64,000 nt of DNA from Arsukibacterium sp. UBA5043 (lineage in GTDB: Bacteria; Pseudomonadota; Gammaproteobacteria; Enterobacterales; Alteromonadaceae), in the NCBI GenBank assembly GCA_002415085.1, contig DIBV01000001.1, forward strand, positions 372,001-436,000. Direction: 5' to 3'. The position numbers and the translations under genes are program-made. The notes below the pieces were generated by a model. The model did not search any database and was not told the origin of the DNA. It saw only the letters and a program-made list of their open reading frames with translations. This document shows, piece by piece, positions 19,171 to 28,532 of the stretch (its first letter is position 1; the number at the start of each line of letters is the position of its first letter).

Positions 19171-20922
19171 TTGTCAGTGTCTGAAATTAAACAAGCCGGA
19201 ACCGCCCGGCGTTTACTCCGTTATGTTATTCCTTATAAGTTCGGTTTCCTGGCAGCTGCGCTTGGTATGCTCGGTTATGCCCTGATTGATGTCTATTTCA
19301 TCTCAAAACTGCCGCAGTTTATTGATAAAGGCATTAACGACAAAAATACCGATTACCTGCGCTATGCACCACTGTTTATTGTGCTGATATTTATTGTGCG
19401 CGGTGCATTCAATTTTGTTGCCAGTTACTGCCTGAACTGGGTAGGTACTCATGTTGTTAAAACCCTGCGTCAGCAGTTGTTTGAACATTACATGCGCTTG
19501 CCGGTTAGCTTTCATGATCAGCATTCAACCGGCGAGTTAATTTCAAAAGTAACTTACAATACAGAGCAGATTAAGCAAACGACCTCACGCTCGCTATCAG
19601 TGGTATTGCGCGAAGGTGTTTTTGTTATTGGTTTGCTGGTGATGATGTTTATGATGAGCTGGCAATTGTCAGCCATCTTTTTACTGATAGCACCAGTCAT
19701 TGCCATTGTAGTCAGTTTTGTATCCAAACGTTTCCGGATGCTAAGTCGTAATATTCAAAATGCAATGGGGAATGTCACGACCTGCTCTGAGCAAATGCTT
19801 AATGGCCATAAAGTTATATTGTCTTTTGGTGGTCAGCAGGTAGAAAAACAACGTTTTTTTAAAATAAATAATTTAACTCGCCAGCAAGATGTTAAATTAG
19901 AAGCCACCCGGGCGATTAGTGTCTCGACCATTCAGGTGATAGCGTCGTTTGCATTGGCATTCGTGGTCTATATGGCCAGTTTTCCTGAGATGCTGGAAAG
20001 CCTGTCGGCAGGTACCTTTACCACTATTGTCGCCTCTATGATGATAATGCTACGGCCCTTAAAGCAGTTAACGACGGTAAACAGTGAATTCCAACGCGGT
20101 CTGTCAGCGGCCAAAAGTGTATTTGAAGTATTGGATCAGCCGGTCGAGCAGGATACCGGCACGGTACAGCTAAATAATGTTAAAGGCGATATAAGTTTTG
20201 AGCAGGTAAACTTTACCTATCCCGGCCATGAAAAACAGGTGTTATTCGATATTAGCTTTACCGCCAAAGCTGGTCAGACTATTGCGTTGGTAGGCCGCTC
20301 TGGCAGTGGCAAAACCACTATTTCCAGCTTACTACCCCGGTTTTATGAACTCACCAGTGGTGACATCAGTATTGATGGACAGAATATCCGCCAGTGCACC
20401 TTACCCTCGCTGCGCAGTCAAATGGCAATCGTTTCGCAACATGTCACTTTATTTAATGACACTATTGCCAATAATATTTGTTATGGCCTGAGTGAACAAG
20501 TGTCGCCCGCCACTTTACTCGATGTTGCAGAAAAAGCTCATGTGCTGGAGTTTGCTAATCAACTGCCCGATGGTCTGGATACGGTGATTGGTGAAAACGG
20601 CGTGAGTTTATCAGGTGGCCAGCGCCAGCGAATTGCGATTGCCCGGGCTTTATTACGTCAGGCACCCATTCTTGTGCTGGACGAGGCGACCTCTGCGCTG
20701 GATACGGAATCAGAGCGAAAAATTCAGGCTGCGCTGGATGAATTACTGCTGGGACGCACTAATATTGTTATCGCTCATCGCCTGTCCACCATTGAGCAAG
20801 CTGATAAAATCATTGTGATGGAGCAGGGGCGGATTATTGAACAGGGCTCTCACGCTGAGTTACTTCAGGCCGATGGAACCTATGCTCAGTTATATAAGTT
20901 GCAGTTTGGCGCTGAGCAATGA
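19171..20922 (+). CDS. msbA: Lipid A export ATP-binding/permease MsbA
   Basis: Homodimeric ABC exporter flipping lipid A-core across the inner membrane, 583 residues. Six-helix transmembrane domain (about 1-330), then nucleotide-binding domain with Walker A GRSGSGKTT, signature LSGGQRQRIAIARALL and Walker B ILVLDEATSALD. The start is TTG at 19171, preceded by AGGA seven bases upstream; no in-frame ATG gives the conserved N-terminus RRLLRYVIPYKFGF. It overlaps lpxK by 4 nt (ATGA). Confidence 0.95.
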   Translation: MSVSEIKQAGTARRLLRYVIPYKFGFLAAALGMLGYALIDVYFISKLPQFIDKGINDKNTDYLRYAPLFIVLIFIVRGAFNFVASYCLNWVGTHVVKTLRQQLFEHYMRLPVSFHDQHSTGELISKVTYNTEQIKQTTSRSLSVVLREGVFVIGLLVMMFMMSWQLSAIFLLIAPVIAIVVSFVSKRFRMLSRNIQNAMGNVTTCSEQMLNGHKVILSFGGQQVEKQRFFKINNLTRQQDVKLEATRAISVSTIQVIASFALAFVVYMASFPEMLESLSAGTFTTIVASMMIMLRPLKQLTTVNSEFQRGLSAAKSVFEVLDQPVEQDTGTVQLNNVKGDISFEQVNFTYPGHEKQVLFDISFTAKAGQTIALVGRSGSGKTTISSLLPRFYELTSGDISIDGQNIRQCTLPSLRSQMAIVSQHVTLFNDTIANNICYGLSEQVSPATLLDVAEKAHVLEFANQLPDGLDTVIGENGVSLSGGQRQRIAIARALLRQAPILVLDEATSALDTESERKIQAALDELLLGRTNIVIAHRLSTIEQADKIIVMEQGRIIEQGSHAELLQADGTYAQLYKLQFGAEQ

Positions 20923-21887
20923 GTTTGCTGGAACAAAGCTGGTATCAGAAGGGCCATTGGTTGTCAGTGTTACTGCTGCCTCTGGCAGCACTGTACTGGC
21001 TGCTTAGCAGTGTCAGACGCGTTTTGTTCAGGCTTGGCATTAAACGGCAGTATAAATTGGCGGTGCCGGTGGTCATTGTCGGAAATATCAGTGTTGGTGG
21101 TACCGGCAAAACGCCTTTTACGCTCTGGCTGTGTCAGCAGTTACTAGCCGAAGGCATCAAGCCTGGCATTATCAGCCGTGGTTACGGCGCTAAAATCAAT
21201 AAGCCGATAACAGTAACCGCGACAAGTACAGCCAACGAGGTAGGCGATGAGCCCTTATTGCTGGCCAGACGCAGTCGTTGCCCTGTGGTGGTATGTCCGG
21301 ACCGGGTTGCCGCCGGCAGGGCGCTGTTAGCCCAGCATAATGTTGATATGGTAATTTGTGACGATGGTTTACAGCATTACCGGCTGGCTCGTAATATAGA
21401 GATTGTGTTGGTAGATGGTAAGCGTGGCTTTGGTAATGGCCTGTTATTGCCTGCCGGGCCGCTGCGTGAGCCGCGTTCCAGGCTAAGCACGGTAGAGCTG
21501 ATAATAGCTAATTCTGGTTACATCGCTGAAGCTGACTACCAGATGCAGCTTAGCTGCGGCAGTGCAAAAAGCCTGTTGGCTGAGACACCGCTTTTACCTT
21601 GTGAGGTTACGTTGGTGGCGGGGATTGGTAACCCACAGCGGTTCCTGTTAACCGCGCAGCAAGCAGGTTTTACGGTGGTAGAACAACGATTTTTTGCGGA
21701 TCATCATCAGTTTACCGCAACTGATTTTGCTGGCATTACCACCCCGGTGTTAATGACTGAGAAAGATGCAGTAAAATGCCAGCGGTTTGCTCAGGAAAAC
21801 TGGTATTGTTTACCGGTCGACGCCAGTTTTAGTGCGGATGAAAATAAAAAAATTATCAATATAATTAATAAATTACTGGAAAAATAA
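20919..21887 (+). CDS. lpxK: Tetraacyldisaccharide 4'-kinase LpxK
   Basis: Phosphorylates the 4' position of the lipid A disaccharide precursor at the inner membrane. 322 residues, with an N-terminal membrane-associated helix ([19 protein letters not shown]), the P-loop VGGTGKTPF in the conserved context GNISVGG, and [10 protein letters not shown], a family hallmark. The ATG overlaps the msbA stop, and the TAA shares one base with the ycaR-like start. Part of the comEC-msbA-lpxK-ycaR-kdsB order also seen in E. coli (without ycaQ here). Confidence 0.95.
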   Translation: MSLLEQSWYQKGHWLSVLLLPLAALYWLLSSVRRVLFRLGIKRQYKLAVPVVIVGNISVGGTGKTPFTLWLCQQLLAEGIKPGIISRGYGAKINKPITVTATSTANEVGDEPLLLARRSRCPVVVCPDRVAAGRALLAQHNVDMVICDDGLQHYRLARNIEIVLVDGKRGFGNGLLLPAGPLREPRSRLSTVELIIANSGYIAEADYQMQLSCGSAKSLLAETPLLPCEVTLVAGIGNPQRFLLTAQQAGFTVVEQRFFADHHQFTATDFAGITTPVLMTEKDAVKCQRFAQENWYCLPVDASFSADENKKIINIINKLLEK

Positions 21888-22084
21888 TGGCCATTAACGT
21901 TGCTCTGACAGAAATACTTGCCTGCCCGTTATGCAAAGGAAAATTAAAATATGATAAGACAGCCCAACGCTTGATTTGTCTGGCAGATGCGCTGGCGTAT
22001 CCGGTACGGAATAATATCCCGGTACTGATTGCCGATGAAGCCGAGCAGCTTAGCGCTGATGAGGTTAAAAAATGGCGTTCGTAG
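21887..22084 (+). CDS. ycaR: Trm112/UPF0434 family small protein YcaR
   Basis: A 65-residue protein of the Trm112-like YcaR family. The family motif [16 protein letters not shown] supplies one CxxC pair, followed by [20 protein letters not shown]. The second pair of cysteines seen in zinc-binding relatives is reduced to the single C in LICL. The exact molecular role is unknown. It overlaps lpxK by 1 nt and kdsB by 13 nt. Confidence 0.9.
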   Translation: MAINVALTEILACPLCKGKLKYDKTAQRLICLADALAYPVRNNIPVLIADEAEQLSADEVKKWRS

Positions 22085-22827
22085 TCGTGATCCCGGCGCG
22101 ATTCGCCAGCAGTCGTTTACCTGGTAAACCTCTGGCCGATATTGCGGGTAAACCAATGATTGAATGGGTTTATCAGCAGGCGTTGCAAAGTGGTGCCAGC
22201 CGGGTAGTGGTAGCAACTGATGATCGGCGGGTGGCCGATGTTGTCGATGCCTTTGGCGGTGAAGTCTGCATGACCCGGGCCGATCATCATTCTGGTACTG
22301 AGCGCCTGGCTGAAGTTGTCAGCAAACTGCAACTGGCAGCAGATACCATAGTGGTGAACGTACAGGGCGATGAGCCTTTTATTCCACCATTGATTATTCG
22401 TCAGGTAGCTGAGAATCTGGCTGGTCAGCAAAAGGCCCGGATGGCAACGTTAGCGGTACCGTTAAGTCATAGCGCAGAAATCCGCAACCCGAATATTGTT
22501 AAAGTAGTCACTGATAAGCAAGGCTACGCCTTGTATTTTAGTCGCAGCCCTATCCCCTATGACCGCGATGGCATTGTCGCTGACGATTTGGCCCGCCATT
22601 ACCGGCGACATATTGGCATTTATGCCTACCGCGCCAGTTTTATTCAACGTTACGTTGACTGGCCGGCATCCGCCCTGGAGCAAATTGAAAGTCTGGAACA
22701 GCTACGCGTGTTATGGCACGGTGAGGCGATTCATGTTGATACTGCGCTGGAGACACCTGCTGTCGGTGTTGATACGCCCTCTGATCTGGAACATGCGCGG
22801 CAATATGCATTGAGTTTACGCCAATGA
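22072..22827 (+). CDS. kdsB: CMP-Kdo synthetase (3-deoxy-manno-octulosonate cytidylyltransferase)
   Basis: Activates Kdo with CTP for the LPS inner core, 251 residues. It opens with [19 protein letters not shown], the nucleotide-binding signature, with [12 protein letters not shown] near residue 100 and [11 protein letters not shown] near 160, all typical of KdsB. The start at 22072 lies inside the end of the ycaR-like gene, giving a 13-nt overlap and probable coupling. Confidence 0.95.
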   Translation: MAFVVVIPARFASSRLPGKPLADIAGKPMIEWVYQQALQSGASRVVVATDDRRVADVVDAFGGEVCMTRADHHSGTERLAEVVSKLQLAADTIVVNVQGDEPFIPPLIIRQVAENLAGQQKARMATLAVPLSHSAEIRNPNIVKVVTDKQGYALYFSRSPIPYDRDGIVADDLARHYRRHIGIYAYRASFIQRYVDWPASALEQIESLEQLRVLWHGEAIHVDTALETPAVGVDTPSDLEHARQYALSLRQ

Positions 22828-22851
22828 GCGTTCAGCAATGAGTTGTCGTCG

Positions 22852-23556
22852 ATGAAGGTAGCTTTTGAGCTGGTTGCGCAAACTGCAGAATTTGTCGTGC
22901 TCAACAAAGCAGCGGGCATAAGTTTTCACTCTGAGCAGGGCGCGGGTCTGGTGGTGAAAGCAGAGCAGATTCTTGGGTTTAAGCTGTTTCCGGTACACCG
23001 TCTGGATAAAGTGACCTCAGGGCTCATCGTGCTGGCTCGCAGTAGCGAGGCCGCAGCTGAGCTGACGTCACTATTTACCAGTCATCAGGTACAAAAGTAT
23101 TACCTGGCGATAAGTTTGACTAAACCTGCTAAAAAGCAAGGCTGGGTAAAAGGGGATATGGTACCTGCGCGGCGCGGTGCCTGGAAACTGCTGCAAACCC
23201 AGGACAATCCGGCAGTGAGTTATTTTATCAGTCAGGGTTTTGCTGAGCTTCCCTGGCGGGCATTTCTGATCAAACCCTTCACTGGCAAGACCCACCAAAT
23301 CCGGGTTGCGCTAAAAAGTGCTGGCGCTGCTATTGCCGGTGATACGCTGTATCAGGGTACACATGCTGATCGGGTTTATCTGCACGCTTATGCCTTGTGT
23401 TTCAGTTTAGCAGGTACACACTATCAGTATGTGCAGGAGCCAACGGCAGGCCTGTATTTTCAGCAATTTAAAAACCAGGATTTATGGCAGGACTGGGCTG
23501 AACCCTGGCAGCTAAACTGGCCAGACTATAAACAACCGCAACGGATCACCAACTGA
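22852..23556 (+). CDS. RluA-family pseudouridine synthase
   Basis: A 234-residue RNA pseudouridine synthase. The catalytic motif is FPVHRLDKVTSGLIVLAR, with the Asp in HRLD as nucleophile, and the C-terminal GKTHQIRVAL matches the family. It is short and lacks an S4 domain. The target (rRNA or tRNA) cannot be read from sequence. The ATG at 22852 is favoured because GAG lies nine bases upstream; a TTG at 22843 in the same frame would add three residues. It follows kdsB by 24 nt and precedes tcdA by 2 nt, so it is probably in the same transcript. Confidence 0.85.
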   Translation: MKVAFELVAQTAEFVVLNKAAGISFHSEQGAGLVVKAEQILGFKLFPVHRLDKVTSGLIVLARSSEAAAELTSLFTSHQVQKYYLAISLTKPAKKQGWVKGDMVPARRGAWKLLQTQDNPAVSYFISQGFAELPWRAFLIKPFTGKTHQIRVALKSAGAAIAGDTLYQGTHADRVYLHAYALCFSLAGTHYQYVQEPTAGLYFQQFKNQDLWQDWAEPWQLNWPDYKQPQRITN

Positions 23557-23558
23557 AA

Positions 23559-24377
23559 ATGTCTGATTATTTACTTCGTTTTGCTGGTATTGGCCGACTG
23601 TATGGTGCTGATGCGCTACAGGCATTTTCACGGGCCCATGTCTGTGTCATTGGCATAGGTGGCGTAGGTAGTTGGGCAGCGGAAGCGCTGGCACGATCAG
23701 GCATTGGTGAAATTACCCTGATTGATCTGGATGATGTGTGTATTAGCAACATTAATCGCCAGCTGCACGCGCTAACCGACACCATTGGTCAGGATAAAGT
23801 TGCTGTCATGGCCCAGCGGATTAAAGCGATTAATCCTGAGTGTATTGTTCATCAGATTGAAGACTTTATCAGCGTTGATAACCTGCAGCAGCTTATTACT
23901 CCCCAGCTGGATTATGTCGTCGATGCTATTGATTCCATTAAGGCAAAGGTCGCCTTACTGGCACATTGTAAACGCAATAAGATTAAGGTGATCAGCACCG
24001 GTGGTGCCGGCGGTCAGATTGATCCAACCCAGATTCAAATTAGCGATTTGACCCAGACTATAAATGACCCGCTACTGGCAAAAGTGCGCAATACCCTGCG
24101 CCGCGATTATAACTATAGTCGCAATCCGCAGCGCCGTTTTGGCATAGAATGTGTGTATTCAACTGAGCAACTAAAATACCCGCAGGCTGATGGCAGTGTT
24201 TGTCAGCAAAAAACTCCGCAGCTTGCACCCGATGGCAGCATTAGCAGTATGCGCTTAGATTGTAGCGCGGGTTTTGGTGCCACCACCGTTGTAACCGCCA
24301 GTTTTGGTTTAGCGGCAGGGTCGAGGGTGTTACAGAAATTAGCTGCCAAGGCCAATAAAGCGGCAAAAGATCAATGA
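23559..24377 (+). CDS. tcdA: tRNA threonylcarbamoyladenosine dehydratase TcdA (CsdL)
   Basis: E1-like enzyme of 272 residues converting t6A37 of tRNA to its cyclic form using ATP. The nucleotide site VIGIGGVGSWAAEALARSGIG is at residues about 30-50, followed by LIDLDDVCISNINRQ. C-terminal FGLAAGSRVLQKL is typical. In E. coli CsdA and CsdE supply it with sulfur-transfer function; here those two genes converge on it from the opposite strand, with a 7-nt 3' overlap with csdE. Confidence 0.94.
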   Translation: MSDYLLRFAGIGRLYGADALQAFSRAHVCVIGIGGVGSWAAEALARSGIGEITLIDLDDVCISNINRQLHALTDTIGQDKVAVMAQRIKAINPECIVHQIEDFISVDNLQQLITPQLDYVVDAIDSIKAKVALLAHCKRNKIKVISTGGAGGQIDPTQIQISDLTQTINDPLLAKVRNTLRRDYNYSRNPQRRFGIECVYSTEQLKYPQADGSVCQQKTPQLAPDGSISSMRLDCSAGFGATTVVTASFGLAAGSRVLQKLAAKANKAAKDQ

Positions 24378-24814
24378 CAGCATTCTTTAATTCGCACCAT
24401 CATGGCATTCAGGCCACTACCGCGCGACTGACTTAAATAGGGCTTTAAATTTAATTTGTCAAAAGCGTGGGCTAAATCAAATTTTTTCAGCTCACTATTA
24501 CTCATGCCATTGACCAGACATAACATTATCGCCATCAGGCCTTTTACAATTCGCGCTTCACTATCTAATACAAAAAAATGCTGGTCCTGATGCTGATTAT
24601 AATAGTGCATTAACCAGGCCCGGCTTTCACAGCCTTTGACTAACAACGAGGGCTGTTTCATTTTTTCCGGAATAGGAGGAAGTTTACGGCCCAGATGCAT
24701 CAGTATCCGATATTTGCTCTGCCAGTCTTTCGCCTCGCTCAGCTCAGGCAAGTCCTGGTTATATATCTGACTGAGTGCAGGTTTAGTGTCTGTAAGTAAT
24801 TGGTCTAAGGTCAT
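24371..24814 (-). CDS. csdE: Sulfur acceptor protein CsdE (SufE family)
   Basis: A 147-residue SufE-fold protein that accepts persulfide sulfur from the cysteine desulfurase CsdA. The conserved Cys lies in LLVKGCESRAWL (near residue 64), and SEARIVKGLMAIMLCLVNGM matches the family. It overlaps csdA by 4 nt, so translation is coupled. Choice of CsdE over SufE is from its CsdA partner and the tcdA neighbour. Confidence 0.9.
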   Translation of the reverse strand: MTLDQLLTDTKPALSQIYNQDLPELSEAKDWQSKYRILMHLGRKLPPIPEKMKQPSLLVKGCESRAWLMHYYNQHQDQHFFVLDSEARIVKGLMAIMLCLVNGMSNSELKKFDLAHAFDKLNLKPYLSQSRGSGLNAMMVRIKECCH

Positions 24815-26028
24815 GCCGTTAATATCTCCACGGCCTGCGTTAAGGCTTGCAGGCTGGTTGCCACATCTGCTTCATTATTATAGGGCGCAAATGAAAATCT
24901 GACCGCACCAGCTAAACCCAGTTGGTTGAAAAAAGGCATGGCGCAGTGCTGACCACCTCTTACCGCTACAGCTTGCTGGTTAAGTAACTCTGCTACATCA
25001 GCAGGATGTTCACCTTGTACATTTAGCGCTACGATCCCTGCATTATGCACAGGGGATGACAAAATATCCAGCCCGCCAATCTTATTAAGACCCTCAAAAA
25101 ACTGGTTTAATAACATTGCCTTATAGTTTTTCATTTCCTTTCGGTTAATATCTTGTAACCAGTTAATGGCGGCTGCCAGGCCGATAGCCCCCGCGATATC
25201 TGGGGTACCGGCTTCCAGTCTGAATGGCAAAATGTTAAATAAGCTGTGACTAAATTGAACTTCGCTTATCATCTCTCCGCCGCCAAAAATTGGTGTAAGT
25301 AGCTCCAAAGCTGCCGTTTTTCCATACAAGACACCAATACCTGTCGGACCATACAGCTTGTGTCCAGACCAGACATAGAAATCAGCATCCAGTGCCTGCA
25401 CATCAATGCTATCGTGCACGATACCCTGAGCGCCATCTATGACGGCAAGCGCCCCGGCAGCTTTTGCCTGACTTATCATTTGCGCCACCGGTTGAATATG
25501 ACCCAGCACATTCGAAATGTGGCTAAAGCTAACCACTTTCGGTTTATGCTGCAACAACTGGCTAAACGCCTGCTGATCAACCTTATGGTTGGCATCCAGT
25601 GGCACCACATCCAGAGTTACCCCGTAACGGGCGCAATGCAGTTGCCAGGGCACAATATTGGCATGGTGTTCCAGGGCAGTAATAAGTACGTGGTCTCCTG
25701 CCTTTAACACCGTATGCATCAGGCCAAACGCTATCTGGTTTAACGCTGCGGTAGCGCCGCTGCAAAACACGATTTGCTGGCGTTCACTGGCATTAATGAA
25801 TGCTGCAATGTCATCCCGCGCCTGCTCAAATGCCCGGGTCGCTTTCTGGCTTAAAGTGTGGGCACCACGATGTACGTTGCTGTTGCTGCGCTGGTAAAAT
25901 GCGGACATGGCATTCACTACGGCATTAGGTTTGTGCATGGTGGCCGCATTATCCAGGTATACCCAATCGGGGTTATGCTGAAAGAACTCGAATTGGCCAC
26001 GAAAGTTTACAGGATCGAAAGGCTGCAT
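24811..26028 (-). CDS. csdA: Cysteine desulfurase CsdA (SufS-like, PLP)
   Basis: Releases sulfur from cysteine as an enzyme-bound persulfide, 405 residues, class V aminotransferase fold. The PLP-binding lysine is in WSGHKLYGPTGIGVLYGK (near residue 222), ITALEHHANIVPW is in place, and the catalytic Cys is in VRGGQHCAMPF (near residue 363). Sub-type CsdA is supported by overlap with csdE and convergence with tcdA. The site before its ATG at 26028 is weak (GAGACCCT). Confidence 0.92.
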   Translation of the reverse strand: MQPFDPVNFRGQFEFFQHNPDWVYLDNAATMHKPNAVVNAMSAFYQRSNSNVHRGAHTLSQKATRAFEQARDDIAAFINASERQQIVFCSGATAALNQIAFGLMHTVLKAGDHVLITALEHHANIVPWQLHCARYGVTLDVVPLDANHKVDQQAFSQLLQHKPKVVSFSHISNVLGHIQPVAQMISQAKAAGALAVIDGAQGIVHDSIDVQALDADFYVWSGHKLYGPTGIGVLYGKTAALELLTPIFGGGEMISEVQFSHSLFNILPFRLEAGTPDIAGAIGLAAAINWLQDINRKEMKNYKAMLLNQFFEGLNKIGGLDILSSPVHNAGIVALNVQGEHPADVAELLNQQAVAVRGGQHCAMPFFNQLGLAGAVRFSFAPYNNEADVATSLQALTQAVEILTA

Positions 26029-26111
26029 AGGGTCTCGAATCGATTGGATGATAAAAGGATTGTCGATGGTTCAGCGCGGGATAGCAAGAAAACCTGCTTA
26101 GTTTCCCAGAT

Positions 26112-26140
26112 AAAAAAAGCGGCGATAATCGCCGCTTTTT
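26112..26140 (-). terminator. Rho-independent terminator of gltA
   Basis: Stem GCGGCGA / TCGCCGC with a 3-nt loop, flanked by A-run and T-run that extend the stem. Reading the minus strand it follows the gltA stop by about 25 nt and ends in seven T. Confidence 0.9.
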
Positions 26141-26165
26141 ATACTGTTACGTTTGAATAAACGGC

Positions 26166-27449
26166 TTAACGCTTGTCCAGCTTTTTAAAATCCCGGCTGG
26201 CATAACCGGTGTATAGCTGACGTGGCCGGCCAATTTTATGGCCTTTCTCACCCAGCATTTCATCCCAATGGGAAATCCAGCCTACAGTACGTGACATAGC
26301 AAAAATCACCGTAAACATACTGGTCGGGATACCAATGGCTTTTAAGATGATACCGCTGTAAAAGTCGACGTTAGGATACAATTTCTTCTCAATGAAGTAT
26401 GAGTCTTCAAGCGCAATCCGCTCTAACTCCATTGCCACATCTAATAATGGATCTTTGATGTTCAGCTCTTTTAAAACTTCATGGCAGGTATCACGCATAA
26501 CTTTGGCCCGCGGGTCAAAGTTCTTGTATACGCGGTGACCAAAACCCATCAGTCGGAAGCTGTCATTTTTATCTTTAGCCCGGGCCACGAATTCCGGGAT
26601 ACGTTCTACCGAACCAATTTGCTGCAACATTTTCAGACAGGCTTCGTTGGCGCCACCATGAGCAGGGCCCCATAACGATGCGACACCAGCGGCAATACAA
26701 GCATAAGGATTAGCGCCTGAAGAGCCGGCCAACCGAACTGTTGATGTTGATGCGTTTTGCTCGTGATCCGCATGCAGCATAAAAATCCGGTCCATGGCTT
26801 TAGCCAGGATAGGGCTAACTTTATACTCTTCTGCTGGCACTGAGAACATCATATGCAGGAAGTTTTCAGAGTAGCTTAAATCGTTGCGTGGATGAACGAA
26901 AGGCTGGCCAACGGTATACTTGTAGGCCATCGCTGATATCGTGGGTAACTTGGCAATTAAGCGATGGGCGCTGCGTTTACGCTGCTCTGGGTCGTTGATA
27001 TCTAAATCAGAATGGTAGAACGATGACAATGCGCCGACAACGCCACACAGCATGGCCATTGGATGCGCATCCACCCGGAAACCCTGGAAAAATGATGCAA
27101 TTTTTTCATGTACCATGGTATGGCGGGTAATGGTGGTGACGAAATCGGTATATTGTTCTTTTTTCGGCAATTCACCTTCAAGTAACAAATAACATAATTC
27201 AAGATAATCTGAATGTTCTGCCAATTGCTCAATAGGGTAGCCACGATGCAATAATACGCCGTTGTCGCCATCAATGTAGGTGATTTTAGATTCGCAGGAG
27301 CCCGTTGCCATAAAGCCCGGATCAAATGTGAAATAACCTTGCTGCCCGAGCGTACGAACGTCAATTACGTCAGTACCAGCCGTGCCAGAATAAATCGGTA
27401 ATTCAAATGACTTACCATCAATCTGCACGACGGCCTTTTTATCTGCCAT
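26166..27449 (-). CDS. gltA: Citrate synthase (type II)
   Basis: Condenses acetyl-CoA with oxaloacetate. 427 residues, as in hexameric NADH-regulated enzymes of gammaproteobacteria. Motifs include [12 protein letters not shown] (catalytic His region near 265) and [15 protein letters not shown] (near 300-315). The N-terminal beta domain of type II enzymes is present ([20 protein letters not shown]). The ATG at 27449 has AGGAG upstream. It is divergent from sdhC with a 367-nt shared upstream region. Confidence 0.96.
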   Translation of the reverse strand: MADKKAVVQIDGKSFELPIYSGTAGTDVIDVRTLGQQGYFTFDPGFMATGSCESKITYIDGDNGVLLHRGYPIEQLAEHSDYLELCYLLLEGELPKKEQYTDFVTTITRHTMVHEKIASFFQGFRVDAHPMAMLCGVVGALSSFYHSDLDINDPEQRKRSAHRLIAKLPTISAMAYKYTVGQPFVHPRNDLSYSENFLHMMFSVPAEEYKVSPILAKAMDRIFMLHADHEQNASTSTVRLAGSSGANPYACIAAGVASLWGPAHGGANEACLKMLQQIGSVERIPEFVARAKDKNDSFRLMGFGHRVYKNFDPRAKVMRDTCHEVLKELNIKDPLLDVAMELERIALEDSYFIEKKLYPNVDFYSGIILKAIGIPTSMFTVIFAMSRTVGWISHWDEMLGEKGHKIGRPRQLYTGYASRDFKKLDKR

Positions 27450-27498
27450 TGGATTTCTCCTAATTGTTGTAGTTTCGGATTCTAAGGGTATTGCATCT

Positions 27499-27529
27499 AT
27501 TCTACTCGCAAACTGCCCCTATAAGTCAA
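27499..27529 (-). promoter_or_regulatory. Candidate gltA promoter
   Basis: Minus strand: TTGACT (27524-27529) and TAGAAT (27499-27504), spacer 19 nt, about 50 nt upstream of the ATG. The long spacer makes it a moderate candidate. Confidence 0.4.
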
Positions 27530-27638
27530 TTTTAATGCGTTATTGCTTAATAAGTATTCGACTCTAGTAGTATTGTAACCAGCCACTAAGTGTGTAATGT
27601 TTCGGATGCGGAATTTTCCGGCTAAAATCAAACAAAAA

Positions 27639-27667
27639 TTGTAATAAGCGGCTATGAAATATATACT
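27639..27667 (+). promoter_or_regulatory. Candidate sdhC promoter
   Basis: TTGTAA (27639-27644) and TATACT (27662-27667) with an ideal 17-nt spacer, about 150 nt upstream of the sdhC GTG. Good match to sigma-70. Confidence 0.55.
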
Positions 27668-27816
27668 ATTGCCGGCGTAAAACCAGTTCACCAGTCAGAT
27701 AGTTTTTTGTTGAACCAGCTTGAGCAAAAACAAGTATATCGATAAGGCGGGTGGCTGTTTTACAGCACCTAAAACAACAACTAAAGCTCTGTACGAGCAT
27801 CGATAGGCAAGAAACT

Positions 27817-28194
27817 GTGAAAAAGCAAAGACCAGTAAATCTAGATTTATCAACGATCTCTCTACCTGCTGCAGCCAAAGCGTCGATTTTGCATCGTGTT
27901 ACCGGTGTAGCAATGTTTTTCGCGCTTGTGTTCGTTATCTGGGCGTGGGCTTATTCATTGCAAAGCCAGACCAGCTTTGATTATGTGCAGTCCCTGATGA
28001 CCTCGCATCTGGCGAAGATTATCGCTTTGGGTACACTTTCCGTGCTGATTTATCACCTGTTGGCCGGGTTAAGACACCTGGTAATGGATATGGGGCATTG
28101 GGAAGAGCTTAAATCAGGTACCTTAAGCGCCAATGTCGTCATGGGGTTATGGATAGTATTGTCAGTTCTGGCGGGAGTATGGTTATGGTTCTGA
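27817..28194 (+). CDS. sdhC: Succinate dehydrogenase cytochrome b556 subunit SdhC
   Basis: Membrane anchor of complex II, 125 residues from GTG at 27817. The N-terminus VKKQRPVNLDLSTI and SILHRVTGVAMFF are the family signature. Three membrane helices follow, with YHLLAGLRHLVMDMGH containing the likely heme b ligand His. A start at 27751 would add 22 residues with no counterpart in the family; AGG about nine bases before 27817 supports the GTG. It overlaps sdhD by 10 nt. Confidence 0.93.
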   Translation: MKKQRPVNLDLSTISLPAAAKASILHRVTGVAMFFALVFVIWAWAYSLQSQTSFDYVQSLMTSHLAKIIALGTLSVLIYHLLAGLRHLVMDMGHWEELKSGTLSANVVMGLWIVLSVLAGVWLWF

Positions 28195-28532
28195 ATCAGG
28201 CAAGCTTAAAACGTAATGGTATTCAGGATTACGTGTCGTTACGTGCTACCGCCATCGTGCTGGCATTGTATACTTTTTTTATTCTTGGTTTCTTCTTAGT
28301 TACTCCTGAAGTTACTTTTGAAGTTTGGCAGGGCTTGTTTGCTAATATGGCAATGAAAGTTTTCACCCTGCTAGCGCTGATCTCGATTGCTGTGCATACC
28401 CGTATAGGCTTGTGGCAGGTACTGACTGATTATGTGAAATCAGCCCGGTTACGTGCAGTGTTGCAATTCTTCCTTTACGCACTGGCCTTTGGTTATGTCG
28501 CGGTCGGCTTATTTGTGTTGTGGGGTGCTTAA
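28185..28532 (+). CDS. sdhD: Succinate dehydrogenase membrane anchor SdhD
   Basis: Second membrane anchor, 115 residues, the same length as the E. coli protein. Start ATG 28185 (MVLNQASLKRNGIQDY). RATAIVLALYTFF opens helix 1, and HTRIGLWQVLTDYVK is the conserved quinone/heme-side motif. The frame reaches back to 28149 but those residues lie inside sdhC. The stop at 28530-28532 abuts the sdhA GTG directly. Confidence 0.94.
   Translation: MVLNQASLKRNGIQDYVSLRATAIVLALYTFFILGFFLVTPEVTFEVWQGLFANMAMKVFTLLALISIAVHTRIGLWQVLTDYVKSARLRAVLQFFLYALAFGYVAVGLFVLWGA

Larger units (their letters stand above)
27450..27816. promoter_or_regulatory. Divergent gltA/sdhC regulatory region (367 nt, no gene)
   Basis: No convincing gene lies here. 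It holds one candidate promoter for each direction. A short inverted repeat CGGAA-TT-TTCCG at 27609-27620 lies 18 nt upstream of the proposed sdhC -35, a possible regulator site. The sdhC leader would be about 140 nt long if the proposed promoter is right. No riboswitch or strong hairpin was recognised. Confidence 0.6.
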
